Shown piece by piece: positions 18,504 through 26,856 of a DNA stretch of 64,000 bases (within the stretch, counting starts at the first letter, position 1; each line of letters opens with the position of its first letter). The translations under genes were made by a program, and so were the position numbers. Source of the DNA: Janthinobacterium sp. PAMC25594 (GTDB lineage Bacteria > Pseudomonadota > Gammaproteobacteria > Burkholderiales > Burkholderiaceae_D); assembly GCF_019443505.1 (NCBI RefSeq), contig NZ_CP080377.1:1922001-1986000 (forward strand), read 5' to 3'. The notes beneath the pieces are model-generated. The model was not told the DNA's origin, searched no databases, and saw nothing but the letters and a program-made list of their open reading frames with translations.

Positions 18504-19334
18504 TCAGGCGTCGATCTTGTCCGATTCGATCTTGAAAGTCCGTTTTTCAAATTTCACATTGCTCGTCGGGCCATACCATTTGAAAAACAATTTTTCCGCC
18601 TCGCCCGATTTTTCCAGTCCCCGCAGCACCTGGTCGACGGCTGTTTTCACGCCCTTCTCACCCTTGCGTATACCGAAGGCAAACACTTCCTGGCTGATGT
18701 TTTGCGGCAGCACAAGGTAGTCTTTTTGCGCGGTGCCCAGCTTGGCGTAGTTGTTCAGCAGCGAGACTTCATCGTCGACATAGCCGACGCCCTTGCCTTG
18801 CTGCAAGCCCAAATAGGCCTGGCCCGCCGTCTCGAATGTCACCACATCCACGCCGGGCACGGCCTTGCGGATGTTCGGTTCCTGCGTGCCGCCCTTGACG
18901 GTCAGCACTTTCTTGCCGGCCAGGCCCGCGACCGTCGTGATATTGCTGCTTTTTTTGACCAGCACGCGCTGGCCCGTGTAAAACGTGGACAGGGAAAAAT
19001 CGATCAGCGCTTCGCGTTCCTTGTTGTGCGTCAGGGACGCCGTCAGGATGTCGATGCGCCCCTGCTGCAATTCAGGAATGCGGGCAGCCACGGCCAGCTG
19101 TTTCACGACCGCTTTGACGCCGAGGCCCTGGGCGATAGCGCGGCACAGGTCCACTTCATAGCCGACCAGCTGGCGCGACTTGGCGTCGATAAAACTGTTT
19201 GGTTCGTCCGTGCCCAGGGTGCCGCAGACCAGCTCGCCTTTCGCCTTGATGGTGGCCAGCTGGTCCGCTTGCGCCACCTGCGTGAAAGCGATGCTGGTAA
19301 ATAACAGGGCGGCGAAATGAAGGCGGGTCTGCAT
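18504..19334 (-). CDS. Polar amino acid ABC transporter, periplasmic binding protein
   Basis: A 276-residue periplasmic substrate-binding protein of family 3. A signal peptide (about 1-21, ending A-Q-A) precedes a GltI-like lobe with the motif G-Y-E-V-D-L-C-R-A-I-A typical of glutamate/aspartate-binding proteins. It is the first gene of the operon and probably the most abundant product. The start at 19334 has AGAGGAA upstream; an in-frame Met at 19367 lacks a ribosome site. The substrate is inferred to be an acidic or polar amino acid. Confidence 0.9.
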   Translation of the reverse strand: MQTRLHFAALLFTSIAFTQVAQADQLATIKAKGELVCGTLGTDEPNSFIDAKSRQLVGYEVDLCRAIAQGLGVKAVVKQLAVAARIPELQQGRIDILTASLTHNKEREALIDFSLSTFYTGQRVLVKKSSNITTVAGLAGKKVLTVKGGTQEPNIRKAVPGVDVVTFETAGQAYLGLQQGKGVGYVDDEVSLLNNYAKLGTAQKDYLVLPQNISQEVFAFGIRKGEKGVKTAVDQVLRGLEKSGEAEKLFFKWYGPTSNVKFEKRTFKIESDKIDA

Positions 19335-19425
19335 GGGATTCCTCTGGTGGATAATGAATGCCGCCATTAGACCGCAGCGCCCTTATTTCCAAAAAGGAAT
19401 CTTTTCAGCCTTACTTATAAAGAAT

Positions 19426-21528
19426 TCATCTAAGGCGGATGATCGCCGCCTTGGCCCCCTCGGCGCCCGGATAGCTGGGGTCGAGCTGCAGCGCCTGGCG
19501 ATAGGCTGCCACCGCCTGCGGACGCAAGCCTTGCTCCACATAAAACTCGGCCAGACTGTCGTGCAGATTCGCGTTCTGCGGATGCAGGCTCACGGCCGCC
19601 TGCAGCACGGCCATGCCTTGCGCCACGGCGCCGCTGCCTTTCAAACGGTAGGCTTCCAGGTTCAGCGCCGCCGGACTGGCCGCGCCCAGCGGGTCGCGGG
19701 CCAGCGCCAGGCGCAGGGCGGCCAGGGCCGCTTCCCACTTGCCGGCACCCAGCAAGGTCAAGCCTTGCAGCGCATGCGCGCCGTCGCTGAGCGGATACAG
19801 TTCCACGGCCAGGCGGCTGGCCGCCAGCGCCGCCTCGGTCTCGCCGCGCGCGGCCGAGGCTTGCGCCAGCTCCTGCAGCTCGGACACGAAATCGGGATAC
19901 GCACGCTGGCCGTGGAAAGCGGCGCGCAGCTTCCTATCCAGCTCAGGAATGCGCACAGGCCCCATCGGCCAGGCGATGGCGGCCGTGCGGTCCCAGCTGG
20001 CGGCCAGGGTCACGATGGCTTGCTCGAAGGCGGGGGCGAAGCGGGGCAAGGCGCCCGCCTTTGTGCCTTGTGACAACAGAATATAGTCGCGGGCAAACGC
20101 CAGCGCGCCGCCGCGCGAGTAGGTGTTCAGGTCGATGCCCGACCGGCGCAGCGCCCCGGCCATGCTGGCGCCAGCCGCCAGGAAAACGCAGCCGCCTGCG
20201 GGATGGCGGGCCGCCTCGATGTAGGCGCGCGCCGCCGTGGCATCGGGCGTCAGCGCTTGCCCGTTGATTTGGGTAAAGGCTACTCGCGTGGCGGCCGCAT
20301 CGGCATACGCTTGATCCGTGCGCTCGGCGTAGGCCATGCCTTCCTCGAACAGGCCTTGCGCCACCTGGTAAGCGCGCTGCGCGCCCGCATCGGCGATATA
20401 CGTGTGCAGCTGCCACGGTTCGTCCGTGACCACCTCGAACAGGCGCTGCACGAACGCTTCCGGATTGATGCGTTCGAGATTGGCGGCGACGGCAATGGTC
20501 AGCTTGCGCGAAGGAAAGCTGACCAGATAGGTGACGGTTTCCGGCTGCTGGCCGCTGTGCGCAATGGCGTAGCGCCCGCCCGTCGGGAGGACTTCCCAGC
20601 CCATGCCATAGTGCGTCAAGCGGCCCGCGCGCGTGGCCATCGGCTGCACCATGGCGGCCACGCTGGCGGCCGACAAGATCTTGCCTGCGTGGACGCCCCT
20701 GCCAAACGCCAGCATGTCGGGCACGCTGGCGCGCGTGCCGCCAGCCGAAAAGCGGCTGCTGATGTCGACGAATTCCGAATTCTTCCATTCCTTGCCGGCC
20801 AGCCGGTAGCCGCGCACGCGATCGGCAATCACGGCATCCGGGTCGTCCATGACGGTGGCGTCCATGCCCAGCGGCCCCCATACGTGGCGCCGCATGTAGC
20901 CGCCATAGCTTTCGCCCGAGGCACCCTCGATGACGGCGCCCAGCAAGTTGTAGCCATAGCTGGTGTAGCGGAAGCGCGTGCCCGGTTCGGCGATCAGGTC
21001 GAACTGTTCGAAGACGGCGATGGACTGGCGCGTATCCTTGTGCTCCTTGAAATGCTGTTCCGCCTTGCTGTCGCGGTAGGCATCGATGCCGCCCAGGTGG
21101 CCCAGCAGCTGGCGCACCGTCACGGGAAACGGTTTGACGGGGAAATACGGCACATAGGTTTGCACGGGCGCATCGAGGTCGACCTTGCCCTGTTCCACCA
21201 GTTGCAAAATGGCCACCGCCGTCATGGGCTTGGTAACGGACGCCAGCCGGTAGCTGGAGCGGGCCGTGGCCGGCACGCGGTTTTCCAGGTCCGCATAGCC
21301 ATAGCCTTTTACCCATTCCACCTCGCCCTGGCTGAAACCGACGGTCACGCCCGGGATGCGCTGCGTGCCCATGCGCCGGGCGACCCAGCCGTCGAAGTCC
21401 GCCAGGCGCGCGGCCAGCGCGGGAGCGGGAACAGAAGCGGGAACAGATGAGGGGGCGGCCTGCGCCGCGCCGCAGAACAGCGCCAGCGCGCCGGCGAAAG
21501 CGTAGTATTTGCTGCTTTGCATAGTCAT
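19426..21528 (-). CDS. Serine hydrolase (beta-lactamase class C-like) with C-terminal helical repeats
   Basis: A 700-residue exported protein. A signal peptide (cleavage near residue 24, A-Q-A) leads into a class C beta-lactamase/DD-peptidase fold. The catalytic S97-V-T-K100 is present. The second motif is Y188-T-S190 rather than Y-x-N, a variant found in LACTB-like hydrolases. A later H-S-G fits the third motif. After about residue 400 the protein continues with Ala-rich helices that look like TPR repeats, ending in a clear TPR (P-x-x-A-x-A-H-x-x-L). This suggests a peptidase or esterase with a protein-binding tail. The start is at 21528 (GGAA upstream); 21522 is possible. Confidence 0.8.
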   Translation of the reverse strand: MTMQSSKYYAFAGALALFCGAAQAAPSSVPASVPAPALAARLADFDGWVARRMGTQRIPGVTVGFSQGEVEWVKGYGYADLENRVPATARSSYRLASVTKPMTAVAILQLVEQGKVDLDAPVQTYVPYFPVKPFPVTVRQLLGHLGGIDAYRDSKAEQHFKEHKDTRQSIAVFEQFDLIAEPGTRFRYTSYGYNLLGAVIEGASGESYGGYMRRHVWGPLGMDATVMDDPDAVIADRVRGYRLAGKEWKNSEFVDISSRFSAGGTRASVPDMLAFGRGVHAGKILSAASVAAMVQPMATRAGRLTHYGMGWEVLPTGGRYAIAHSGQQPETVTYLVSFPSRKLTIAVAANLERINPEAFVQRLFEVVTDEPWQLHTYIADAGAQRAYQVAQGLFEEGMAYAERTDQAYADAAATRVAFTQINGQALTPDATAARAYIEAARHPAGGCVFLAAGASMAGALRRSGIDLNTYSRGGALAFARDYILLSQGTKAGALPRFAPAFEQAIVTLAASWDRTAAIAWPMGPVRIPELDRKLRAAFHGQRAYPDFVSELQELAQASAARGETEAALAASRLAVELYPLSDGAHALQGLTLLGAGKWEAALAALRLALARDPLGAASPAALNLEAYRLKGSGAVAQGMAVLQAAVSLHPQNANLHDSLAEFYVEQGLRPQAVAAYRQALQLDPSYPGAEGAKAAIIRLR

Positions 21529-21686
21529 TATTCCATGGTGAGGGCTGTGTGCACAGCGCGGCGCTGATGCATGGTAAGTGTCTTTTACACACTTTTGGCG
21601 GGCCGTGCACGAAATGCACGTGGCCGGCACGAATGGCACCGAAGTTGATGAAAATGTTGCAAAGGGTTGGCAAATGAGCAGCTACA

Positions 21687-23348
21687 ATGCCCGCCATGTC
21701 CTCCCTCTTCCGCTACCTGCTGCGGTACTGCCTCGCTTGCTGCCTGGCCTTGCCCTGTTTTGCCATGGGCATGGACCGGCTATCGCTGGACGAGGGCTGG
21801 CGCGCCTGCGGCGCCAGTGCCGCCGCGCCCGCCGCCCCGCTGCACCAGTTGCTCCGGCCGGGACAGCTGCTGTGCGTCGAGCGCGCTGTCACCCTGGCCG
21901 CCACGCCACCATCGACGCAGCTGCTGGTGCTGTCGGCGCTGGCTTCCAGCGAGCTGTGGCTGGATGGCCACTTGATCGGCAGCAATGGCCAACCGGCCCG
22001 CCAGGCCAGCGGGGAGCGCGCGGGCGACATCGATTTCGCCATCCACCTGACGCCACAGCAATTGACCGTCGGCAAGCACCATCTGCGTCTGCTGCTGTCG
22101 ACGCAGCAGGCGCCGGCCCGCCTGGCGTCGCCATTGTATGCGCTGTACCTGATCGACCGGCAAGACCACCGCGCGGCGCTGGCCTGGTACCGGCTGCCGC
22201 CGCTGCTGCTGGCCGGGGCGCTGGGCGCCGTCGCCCTGCTCTTCCTCGCCTTGACGGTGCTGTACCAGCGGCAGCGGCACTGGGCCATGTTTGCCGCGCT
22301 GTGCCTGGTGGCGACGCTGCTGCTGGTGGTGGAACTCTGGCGCAGCGTGACCGGTTACGCCTACCCCTGGCACTTGCCGCGCCTGTACGCCGTCAGCGCC
22401 CTGACCTGGCTGTTTTCCACCCTGCTGCCCCTGTATTTTTATACGGCGTACCGCCTGCCCCGTTGGCCGCTGGCGGCGGCGGTGTTGCTGGCGTGCATCG
22501 CGCTGGCCGGCGCGCTGCCCGCGCATTTCGACACGCGCTGTTGGCTGATGTTTTTAACGGGCCTGGCAGCGAGCCTGCTGCTGAACCTGGGCGCCCTGTG
22601 GCGCCGCTTGCCGGGCAGCCGCGGCGGCACCTTGATCGCGCTGGCCTCATGCGCCCTGTTCCTGCTGACGGGCAGCCAGTTTGCCGAAGGCGGTTTCGCC
22701 CTCGTCGTGTGCTTCTTGCTGCTGCCCCTGTGCGCGCAATTGCTGGCGCAGCTGTTGAGCGAACGCGGCAAGGCCGCGCGCGCCCGGCAGCTGGAAAACC
22801 AGCTCTTGCGCAAAAGCATGCAACCGCATTTCCTGATGAATTCCTTGAGCCTGATCGGCGAACTCAATGCGCAATCGCCGCAGGCGGCCGAAACCTTCGT
22901 CGAGGCACTGGGCGCCGAGTTGCGCATGCTCAACGAGTTTGCGCAGCAACCGAGCATTGCCCTGACGCAGGAACTGGCCCTGTGCCAGAATTACCTGAGC
23001 ATCATGAGCACGCGGCTGCAGCAGCCGTGCCGTTTGCAGCTCGATGGCGAGGCGGCGGGCGTCACCGTGCCGCCTGCCATCCTGCTGACGGCACTGGAAA
23101 ATGCGTTCAGCCATAACCGCTACCGCCACGGCGCCCTCTTCGTGCTGCGCAGCGCCAGGCTTGCGCAAACGCAAGTGCTCACCCTGGTCCTGCCCGAAGG
23201 CGAAGCGCGCGCCCATGCGGGCGGCGGCGTGGGCGAACAGTACATCCGCGCCAGCCTGCACGCCGTGTTCGGCGATGCGGCCCACTATGCCAGCGAACAG
23301 CATCAGGCAGGCTGGCGTCTCACCTTTACCTTGCCGGCGGCGCCATGA
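21687..23348 (+). CDS. LytS-type sensor histidine kinase with multi-pass membrane domain
   Basis: A 553-residue sensor kinase. A signal sequence and an extracytoplasmic beta-rich domain (about 25-165) are followed by seven or so transmembrane helices (about 170-365), as in 7TMR-DISM receptors. The kinase core is of the His_kinase/LytS type: M-Q-P-H-F-L-M-N-S-L with phospho-acceptor H381, an N-box A-L-E-N-A-F, and a short G-G-G-V-G motif. The stop overlaps the start of the response-regulator gene by 4 bases. The start is uncertain between 21687 and 21696; neither has a strong ribosome site. The signal is unknown. Confidence 0.85.
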   Translation: MPAMSSLFRYLLRYCLACCLALPCFAMGMDRLSLDEGWRACGASAAAPAAPLHQLLRPGQLLCVERAVTLAATPPSTQLLVLSALASSELWLDGHLIGSNGQPARQASGERAGDIDFAIHLTPQQLTVGKHHLRLLLSTQQAPARLASPLYALYLIDRQDHRAALAWYRLPPLLLAGALGAVALLFLALTVLYQRQRHWAMFAALCLVATLLLVVELWRSVTGYAYPWHLPRLYAVSALTWLFSTLLPLYFYTAYRLPRWPLAAAVLLACIALAGALPAHFDTRCWLMFLTGLAASLLLNLGALWRRLPGSRGGTLIALASCALFLLTGSQFAEGGFALVVCFLLLPLCAQLLAQLLSERGKAARARQLENQLLRKSMQPHFLMNSLSLIGELNAQSPQAAETFVEALGAELRMLNEFAQQPSIALTQELALCQNYLSIMSTRLQQPCRLQLDGEAAGVTVPPAILLTALENAFSHNRYRHGALFVLRSARLAQTQVLTLVLPEGEARAHAGGGVGEQYIRASLHAVFGDAAHYASEQHQAGWRLTFTLPAAP

Positions 23349-24046
23349 ATGTGTTGATACTGGAAGATGAACCGTTGATCGCGCAAGGCCTCGAACGCGA
23401 GGTGCGCGCGCATTTCGGTGCGCGCCTGACGGCGCTGGCGCTGCATGACAATGTGCCGCAAGCCCTGGCCGCCCTGGCGCGGGAGCAGGGCCAAGAGCAG
23501 GTCGACTTGTTGCTGCTGGATTTGAATTTGCACGGCGCCGACGGCTATGACCTGCTGCGCCTGGTCCAAAAGGCCCCGTTGCAGACCATCATCATCTCGG
23601 CCCATGCGGAACGCTCGATCACGGCCTTCGAGTTTGGCGTGCTCGACTTCGTTGCCAAGCCTTTCAGCCGCGAACGGCTGCACAAGGCGCTGCAGCGCTA
23701 TACGGAACGACAGACGCAAGCGGCCTCGCTGGCCATCAAGAAACGGGGTGCGCTGGAATGGATCGCCATGGCCGAGATCGACCACGTGCAAGCCGATGGC
23801 CACTACAGCAATATCGTGCTGCGCAGCGGCGAACAGTGCTTTCATGACTTGCCTATCGACAAGCTCATGGCCCTGCTGCCGCCCCACTTCCTGCGCGTGC
23901 ACCGCTCCTATATCGTCAACAGCCTCGGCTTCAAGCGGCTGCAGATCGGCGCGGGCGGCAAATACGCGCTCGACACGCAAACCAGCACGGGCATCCCCGT
24001 CTCGCGCAGCAGCTATCCCGCACTGAAACAACGGCTGCTGGGCTGA
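23345..24046 (+). CDS. LytTR-family response regulator
   Basis: A 233-residue response regulator. The receiver domain (about 1-118) has the acidic pair E7/D8, phospho-acceptor D59 and K105 in K-P-F. The C-terminal LytTR DNA-binding domain (about 135-233) contains the L-R-V-H-R-S-Y-I-V-N motif. It is translationally coupled to the upstream LytS-type kinase and is its probable partner. Such pairs often control surface properties or virulence. No target operator was identified here. Confidence 0.92.
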   Translation: MNVLILEDEPLIAQGLEREVRAHFGARLTALALHDNVPQALAALAREQGQEQVDLLLLDLNLHGADGYDLLRLVQKAPLQTIIISAHAERSITAFEFGVLDFVAKPFSRERLHKALQRYTERQTQAASLAIKKRGALEWIAMAEIDHVQADGHYSNIVLRSGEQCFHDLPIDKLMALLPPHFLRVHRSYIVNSLGFKRLQIGAGGKYALDTQTSTGIPVSRSSYPALKQRLLG

Positions 24047-24055
24047 AATCCCCGC

Positions 24056-24928
24056 TTACCAGTGCCGGGCAAAGTTGGGAAATGGCGAGGCCATGTGTTC
24101 GGGTTCCACAGGCGGCGCCATCCAGTCGCGCGGGTCGACCTTGTAGTACTGCAAGAATTGCGCATACAGTTCTTCATGGTGCTCGGCCATCTGGTACGGC
24201 TTTTCAAAGAAGGTTTCCGTGGCCACGGCAAAGAATTCGGCGGGATTCGTGGCGCCGTAATGGTCCATCACGCTTTGCTGCTGGAGCATGGCGTCATGGC
24301 GCAGGTTGTCGAAGTCGCGCGACAGCACCGTGGCCCAGCTGCGGTAGCTCGACACGCTGGGCAGGTACGGCGCGCCATTCGCGGCGCCCGATTCGCTGTC
24401 GAGCTGGTGGGCGAATTCATGCAGTACCACGTTGTGGCCATCGGTCCAGTCGGCGGCGCCCCGCTGCACGTGATCCCAGGCCAGCACCACGCGGCCATCG
24501 CCCCAGGATTCGCCCAACAAACCGTTGGCCGATGGCGTGACCACGCCGCCCGGCCCCACTTCATTGCGCCTGACGATGAATTCCGTGGGATACACGAGGA
24601 TGGTGTCGAGCTCGGGATACACCTGCGTCTGGCGATTGAGCAGCAGCAAACAGGCCTGGCCGGCGATGGTATAGCGCATCTCGTCCGTGATCTCCAGGCC
24701 GCCGCAGCCGACAAATTTCTTCTGGTACAGAAATTGCACGACGAGACGACGCAACTGCTCCTGCAGCGGGGCCGGCATGCGGGGATACACGGGAATATTC
24801 TTTTCCAGCACGGCCAGGCCTTCGGCCGGCAAGGGCCGGGCCAAGGCCCGCTTCAAGCGCCAGCGGGGAAACCACAGCGACAAGACGATGGCGGCCGTGA
24901 CGAGGGCGATCCACAGCAGCGGATTCAT
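24056..24928 (-). CDS. mtfA: Zinc metallopeptidase MtfA
   Basis: A 290-residue MtfA-like protein. The zinc-binding H170-E171-x-x-H174 is within V-V-L-H-E-F-A-H-Q-L-D, and a downstream E in N-P-A-E-F-F-A-V-A provides the third ligand. MtfA in E. coli is a peptidase that binds the glucose repressor Mlc. This protein has an extra N-terminal hydrophobic segment (about 4-20), so it may be membrane-anchored. The start at 24928 is chosen to keep this helix; longer in-frame starts lack support. It is convergent with the LytTR gene. Confidence 0.88.
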   Translation of the reverse strand: MNPLLWIALVTAAIVLSLWFPRWRLKRALARPLPAEGLAVLEKNIPVYPRMPAPLQEQLRRLVVQFLYQKKFVGCGGLEITDEMRYTIAGQACLLLLNRQTQVYPELDTILVYPTEFIVRRNEVGPGGVVTPSANGLLGESWGDGRVVLAWDHVQRGAADWTDGHNVVLHEFAHQLDSESGAANGAPYLPSVSSYRSWATVLSRDFDNLRHDAMLQQQSVMDHYGATNPAEFFAVATETFFEKPYQMAEHHEELYAQFLQYYKVDPRDWMAPPVEPEHMASPFPNFARHW

Positions 24929-25097
24929 GCGGCGGCCCGCTTCAGGACAATGAAGGCGATGGGGCAGGAGAACACGGCGTAGGCAGACAAGGACAAGCTC
25001 CTTCAAGTGGACCCGCGCGTTGCGGGCAGCAGTCCAGCCCACATGGGGATGCTTGCAGTCTTTTCAATCAGACTACGTGAAACGGCCTGCCTGAACG

Positions 25098-25123
25098 CCA
25101 AAAGCCGGGTTGCAACCCGGCTT
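25098..25123 (-). terminator. Intrinsic terminator-like hairpin
   Basis: The arms AAGCCGGGTT and AACCCGGCTT form a perfect 10-bp stem with a two-base loop. On the reverse strand it is followed by TTTTGG. It could end transcription from the regulator gene whose stop is at 25254, after the palindromic element. The T-run is short, so strength is uncertain. Confidence 0.55.
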
Positions 25124-25140
25124 CTATTACGTCACAACGC

Positions 25141-25250
25141 CTGACAAAACCGTAGCGAGCGGAAGGGAGAGGTGGCTAAGAAGCGCAACCGTACGAAGGT
25201 ACGGTGAGCATCGCAGGCTGCCTATCCCGACGCGCAGTAGGTTTGGTCAG
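25141..25250. repeat. Palindromic repeat element, copy 2
   Basis: A noncoding element of about 110 bp with imperfect inverted ends: CTGACAAAACCGTAGCG at the left and, in reverse complement, CTGACCAAACCTACTGCG at the right. A central hairpin CCGTAC/GTACGG is present. It aligns with the reverse complement of the 9801-9904 element, sharing CGTAGCGAGCGG, AGCGCA, the central hairpin and GCGCAGTAG in the same order. It lies directly after a stop codon, as does copy 1. Confidence 0.7.
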
Positions 25251-25253
25251 GTG

Positions 25254-25874
25254 TTATTCGGCCGATTTTTGCTGTGGCGCTCCAAACAATGCCGCCACCA
25301 GCGGATCGCGCGTCACGGGACCGCGGTTGACGCGGATCGCGTAATGCGTGTCATCGGCCAGGATGTGGAAGTGACGACCGCTGCCTGCCATGCTTTGCTC
25401 GCGCAGGCCGGGACGGTCCTTGCGCGGTGGCGCGCCTTCGCGTTTCGGCTGGACGATGGCGGCCAGGAAGGCGCGCACACGCTCAGGGTCCGGCGTCAGC
25501 TGGTACACTGCCTTGCCCAGGTAGGTGGCGGTGCCTTCGATGTAGCGGGCCAGTTCGATCACGCCCGCTTCGCGCAAGTCGCGGATGTATTTGCGGGCGC
25601 CCGATGGCGAAAACTTGAGGAACCAGGCGATTTCATCGGCCAGCATCTCGTGCAGCGACAATTCGCCGATCAGTTTTTGCATGTTTTCGATGCGGCGCAG
25701 GGTGGCCGACGTCGAACGCACGCGCTCGATCGGTGCCATGGAAATGGGATTCAGGCGCTCCGGGGGGATGGGTGCTGCGCGCTCTACCATTTGCGAGCCT
25801 TTTTCGGGGCTACGAAGTTCCTGGTGCGCTGCCTTTAATTCGCTCTTCACGTGAGACTGAGTCATTGCATGCAT
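25254..25874 (-). CDS. Winged-helix transcriptional regulator
   Basis: A 206-residue protein. Residues about 60-125 fit a winged helix-turn-helix: a helix around M-L-A-D-E-I-A-W-F-L, then S-P-S-G-A-R-K-Y-I-R-D-L as the recognition helix and a wing. This is the MarR/ArsR-type arrangement. The N-terminal 50 residues and the basic C-terminal 80 are not assigned. No Cys-based metal site is evident. The start at 25874 has AAGGAG upstream. Its targets are unknown; it is divergent from the small lipoprotein gene. Confidence 0.75.
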   Translation of the reverse strand: MHAMTQSHVKSELKAAHQELRSPEKGSQMVERAAPIPPERLNPISMAPIERVRSTSATLRRIENMQKLIGELSLHEMLADEIAWFLKFSPSGARKYIRDLREAGVIELARYIEGTATYLGKAVYQLTPDPERVRAFLAAIVQPKREGAPPRKDRPGLREQSMAGSGRHFHILADDTHYAIRVNRGPVTRDPLVAALFGAPQQKSAE

Positions 25875-26234
25875 TTGAATACTCCTTTTAAACGATTGCC
25901 GGTAGCCCGGATTGTTAAGTTCTTGGCAATTTTTATACCAGAACACCACGAATCCTGAGCGTCTGGACATAGAATGCCACCCTGCTCTTCCCTGGTCTGT
26001 GCGTTAACGAACATTAGAAGCAAGAAAGTGAAAAATATTGCCCTAGTGAATTCTTTCTCTCGCGGCATCTCAAAATGACATCTAAAAGCGCTGTACTTCC
26101 CCCTCTGCGCTCCCATTCATGGCGCAAAGTGAAATAGCGAACAGAAGCGGAAGCTCCATTGCAATAAATTCAAGCTTCGCGCGCGGCGCTCACCGCCCGC
26201 CTCGCGATACTTCGACTCTTGCAAAGGAAACATC
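25875..26234. other. Intergenic region, no gene seen
   Basis: These 360 AT-richer bases lie between the divergent regulator and lipoprotein genes. A short reverse ORF (25862-26116) is present but has no ribosome site and no family features. Both promoters should be here, but no convincing pair of -35/-10 boxes was found. Confidence 0.5.
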
Positions 26235-26471
26235 ATGAAAATGCCTGCCCTGTTGGCCGCCGCCTTGCTCGTCACCCTGTCCGCCTGTAAAAAACCGGCC
26301 GAGGCACCCCTGCCCGAAACGGCGCCCAACCCCACGTCCGCGCCACAAGTGATGCCCGCCCCCGTCACGCCGGCCGTGCCGGAAGCCGGTCCCGGCCACG
26401 TCACGCCGCCTGCGCCACTGACCGATCCGGCCACCGCGCCGGCACTGCCGCCCACCACGGCGCCGAAATAA
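26235..26471 (+). CDS. Small proline-rich lipoprotein
   Basis: A 78-residue predicted lipoprotein. The signal peptide ends in the lipobox L-S-A-C with Cys at residue 18. The mature 60 residues are extremely rich in Pro, Ala and Thr and probably unstructured. AAAGGAAA lies upstream of the ATG. An intrinsic terminator follows at 26534. Function unknown; such short proteins may act as spacers or small envelope lipoproteins. Confidence 0.7.
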   Translation: MKMPALLAAALLVTLSACKKPAEAPLPETAPNPTSAPQVMPAPVTPAVPEAGPGHVTPPAPLTDPATAPALPPTTAPK

Positions 26472-26533
26472 ACCCGCCAGCCGGCGATCGATCAGGCGCC
26501 CGCGCGGCGCCGCCCCTACTCCACGGGGGAGTT

Positions 26534-26567
26534 ACGCGTTGCCAGCCTGTTTGCAACGCGTTTTTTT
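26534..26567 (+). terminator. Intrinsic terminator after small lipoprotein gene
   Basis: Stem ACGCGTTGC/GCAACGCGT with a ten-base loop is followed by a run of seven T. It is well placed to stop transcription about 60 bases after the lipoprotein stop. Confidence 0.8.
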
Positions 26568-26641
26568 ACGATTGGAGTCGGCCACGCCGTGAAGGTTCAC
26601 CCGCATGCCGTCCCGCACGCGCAGCGCCCGGAATGCGGCAA

Positions 26642-26690
26642 TCCGCACAAGTTTTCCCCTCGCCGTGCGGAAAGACGGAATATCGATATT
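26642..26690. promoter_or_regulatory. Candidate upstream activator sites for the sigma-54 promoter
   Basis: Two dyads lie 73-121 bases upstream of the -24/-12 promoter: TCCGCAC (26642-26648) with GTGCGGA (26665-26671), and the perfect palindrome AATATCGATATT (26679-26690). Enhancer-binding activators usually bind at this distance. The DctD-like activator encoded downstream is the obvious candidate. This is inferred from position and symmetry only. Confidence 0.45.
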
Positions 26691-26762
26691 TCCCATTTTC
26701 AATAGAATCAAATTAAACCTTTATAAACAATCACTTGCAATAAACGTCAAAATGCGCTCCAC

Positions 26763-26778
26763 TGGCACGGAAGATGCT
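26763..26778 (+). promoter_or_regulatory. Sigma-54 (-24/-12) promoter
   Basis: The sequence TGGCACGGAAGATGCT matches the sigma-54 consensus TGGCACGN4TTGCW at all but one fixed position. The invariant GG and GC are correctly spaced. It lies about 80 bases upstream of the start of the ABC importer's binding-protein gene. A sigma-54-dependent activator of the DctD type is encoded in the next transcription unit, which strengthens the call. Confidence 0.8.
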
Positions 26779-26856
26779 TTTATATTTTCATAACCGCCAC
26801 CAGAGCGGCAGCCTGACCCAATATAAAAACCATCTACCTTTTTTGGAGACAACAGC

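Larger units (their letters stand above)
24929..25253. other. Intergenic region with a hairpin terminator and a palindromic repeat
   Basis: These 325 bases lie upstream of mtfA and downstream of the winged-helix regulator gene, both read leftward. They hold a strong hairpin at 25102-25123 and the repeat element 25141-25250. No convincing gene is visible. The mtfA promoter must lie in the part left of 25098, but no clear box was recognised. Confidence 0.6.
26472..26856. other. Intergenic region: terminator, candidate activator sites and sigma-54 promoter
   Basis: These 385 bases end the small lipoprotein transcript (terminator 26534-26567) and then turn AT-rich. They hold two dyads (26642-26690) and a sigma-54 promoter (26763-26778) ahead of the ABC importer operon. 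No gene is seen. Confidence 0.7.

Noticed and set aside
25862..26116. 84-codon reverse ORF in an intergenic region
   Set aside because: No ribosome site, AT-rich composition unlike genes here, overlaps the true start of the winged-helix gene.
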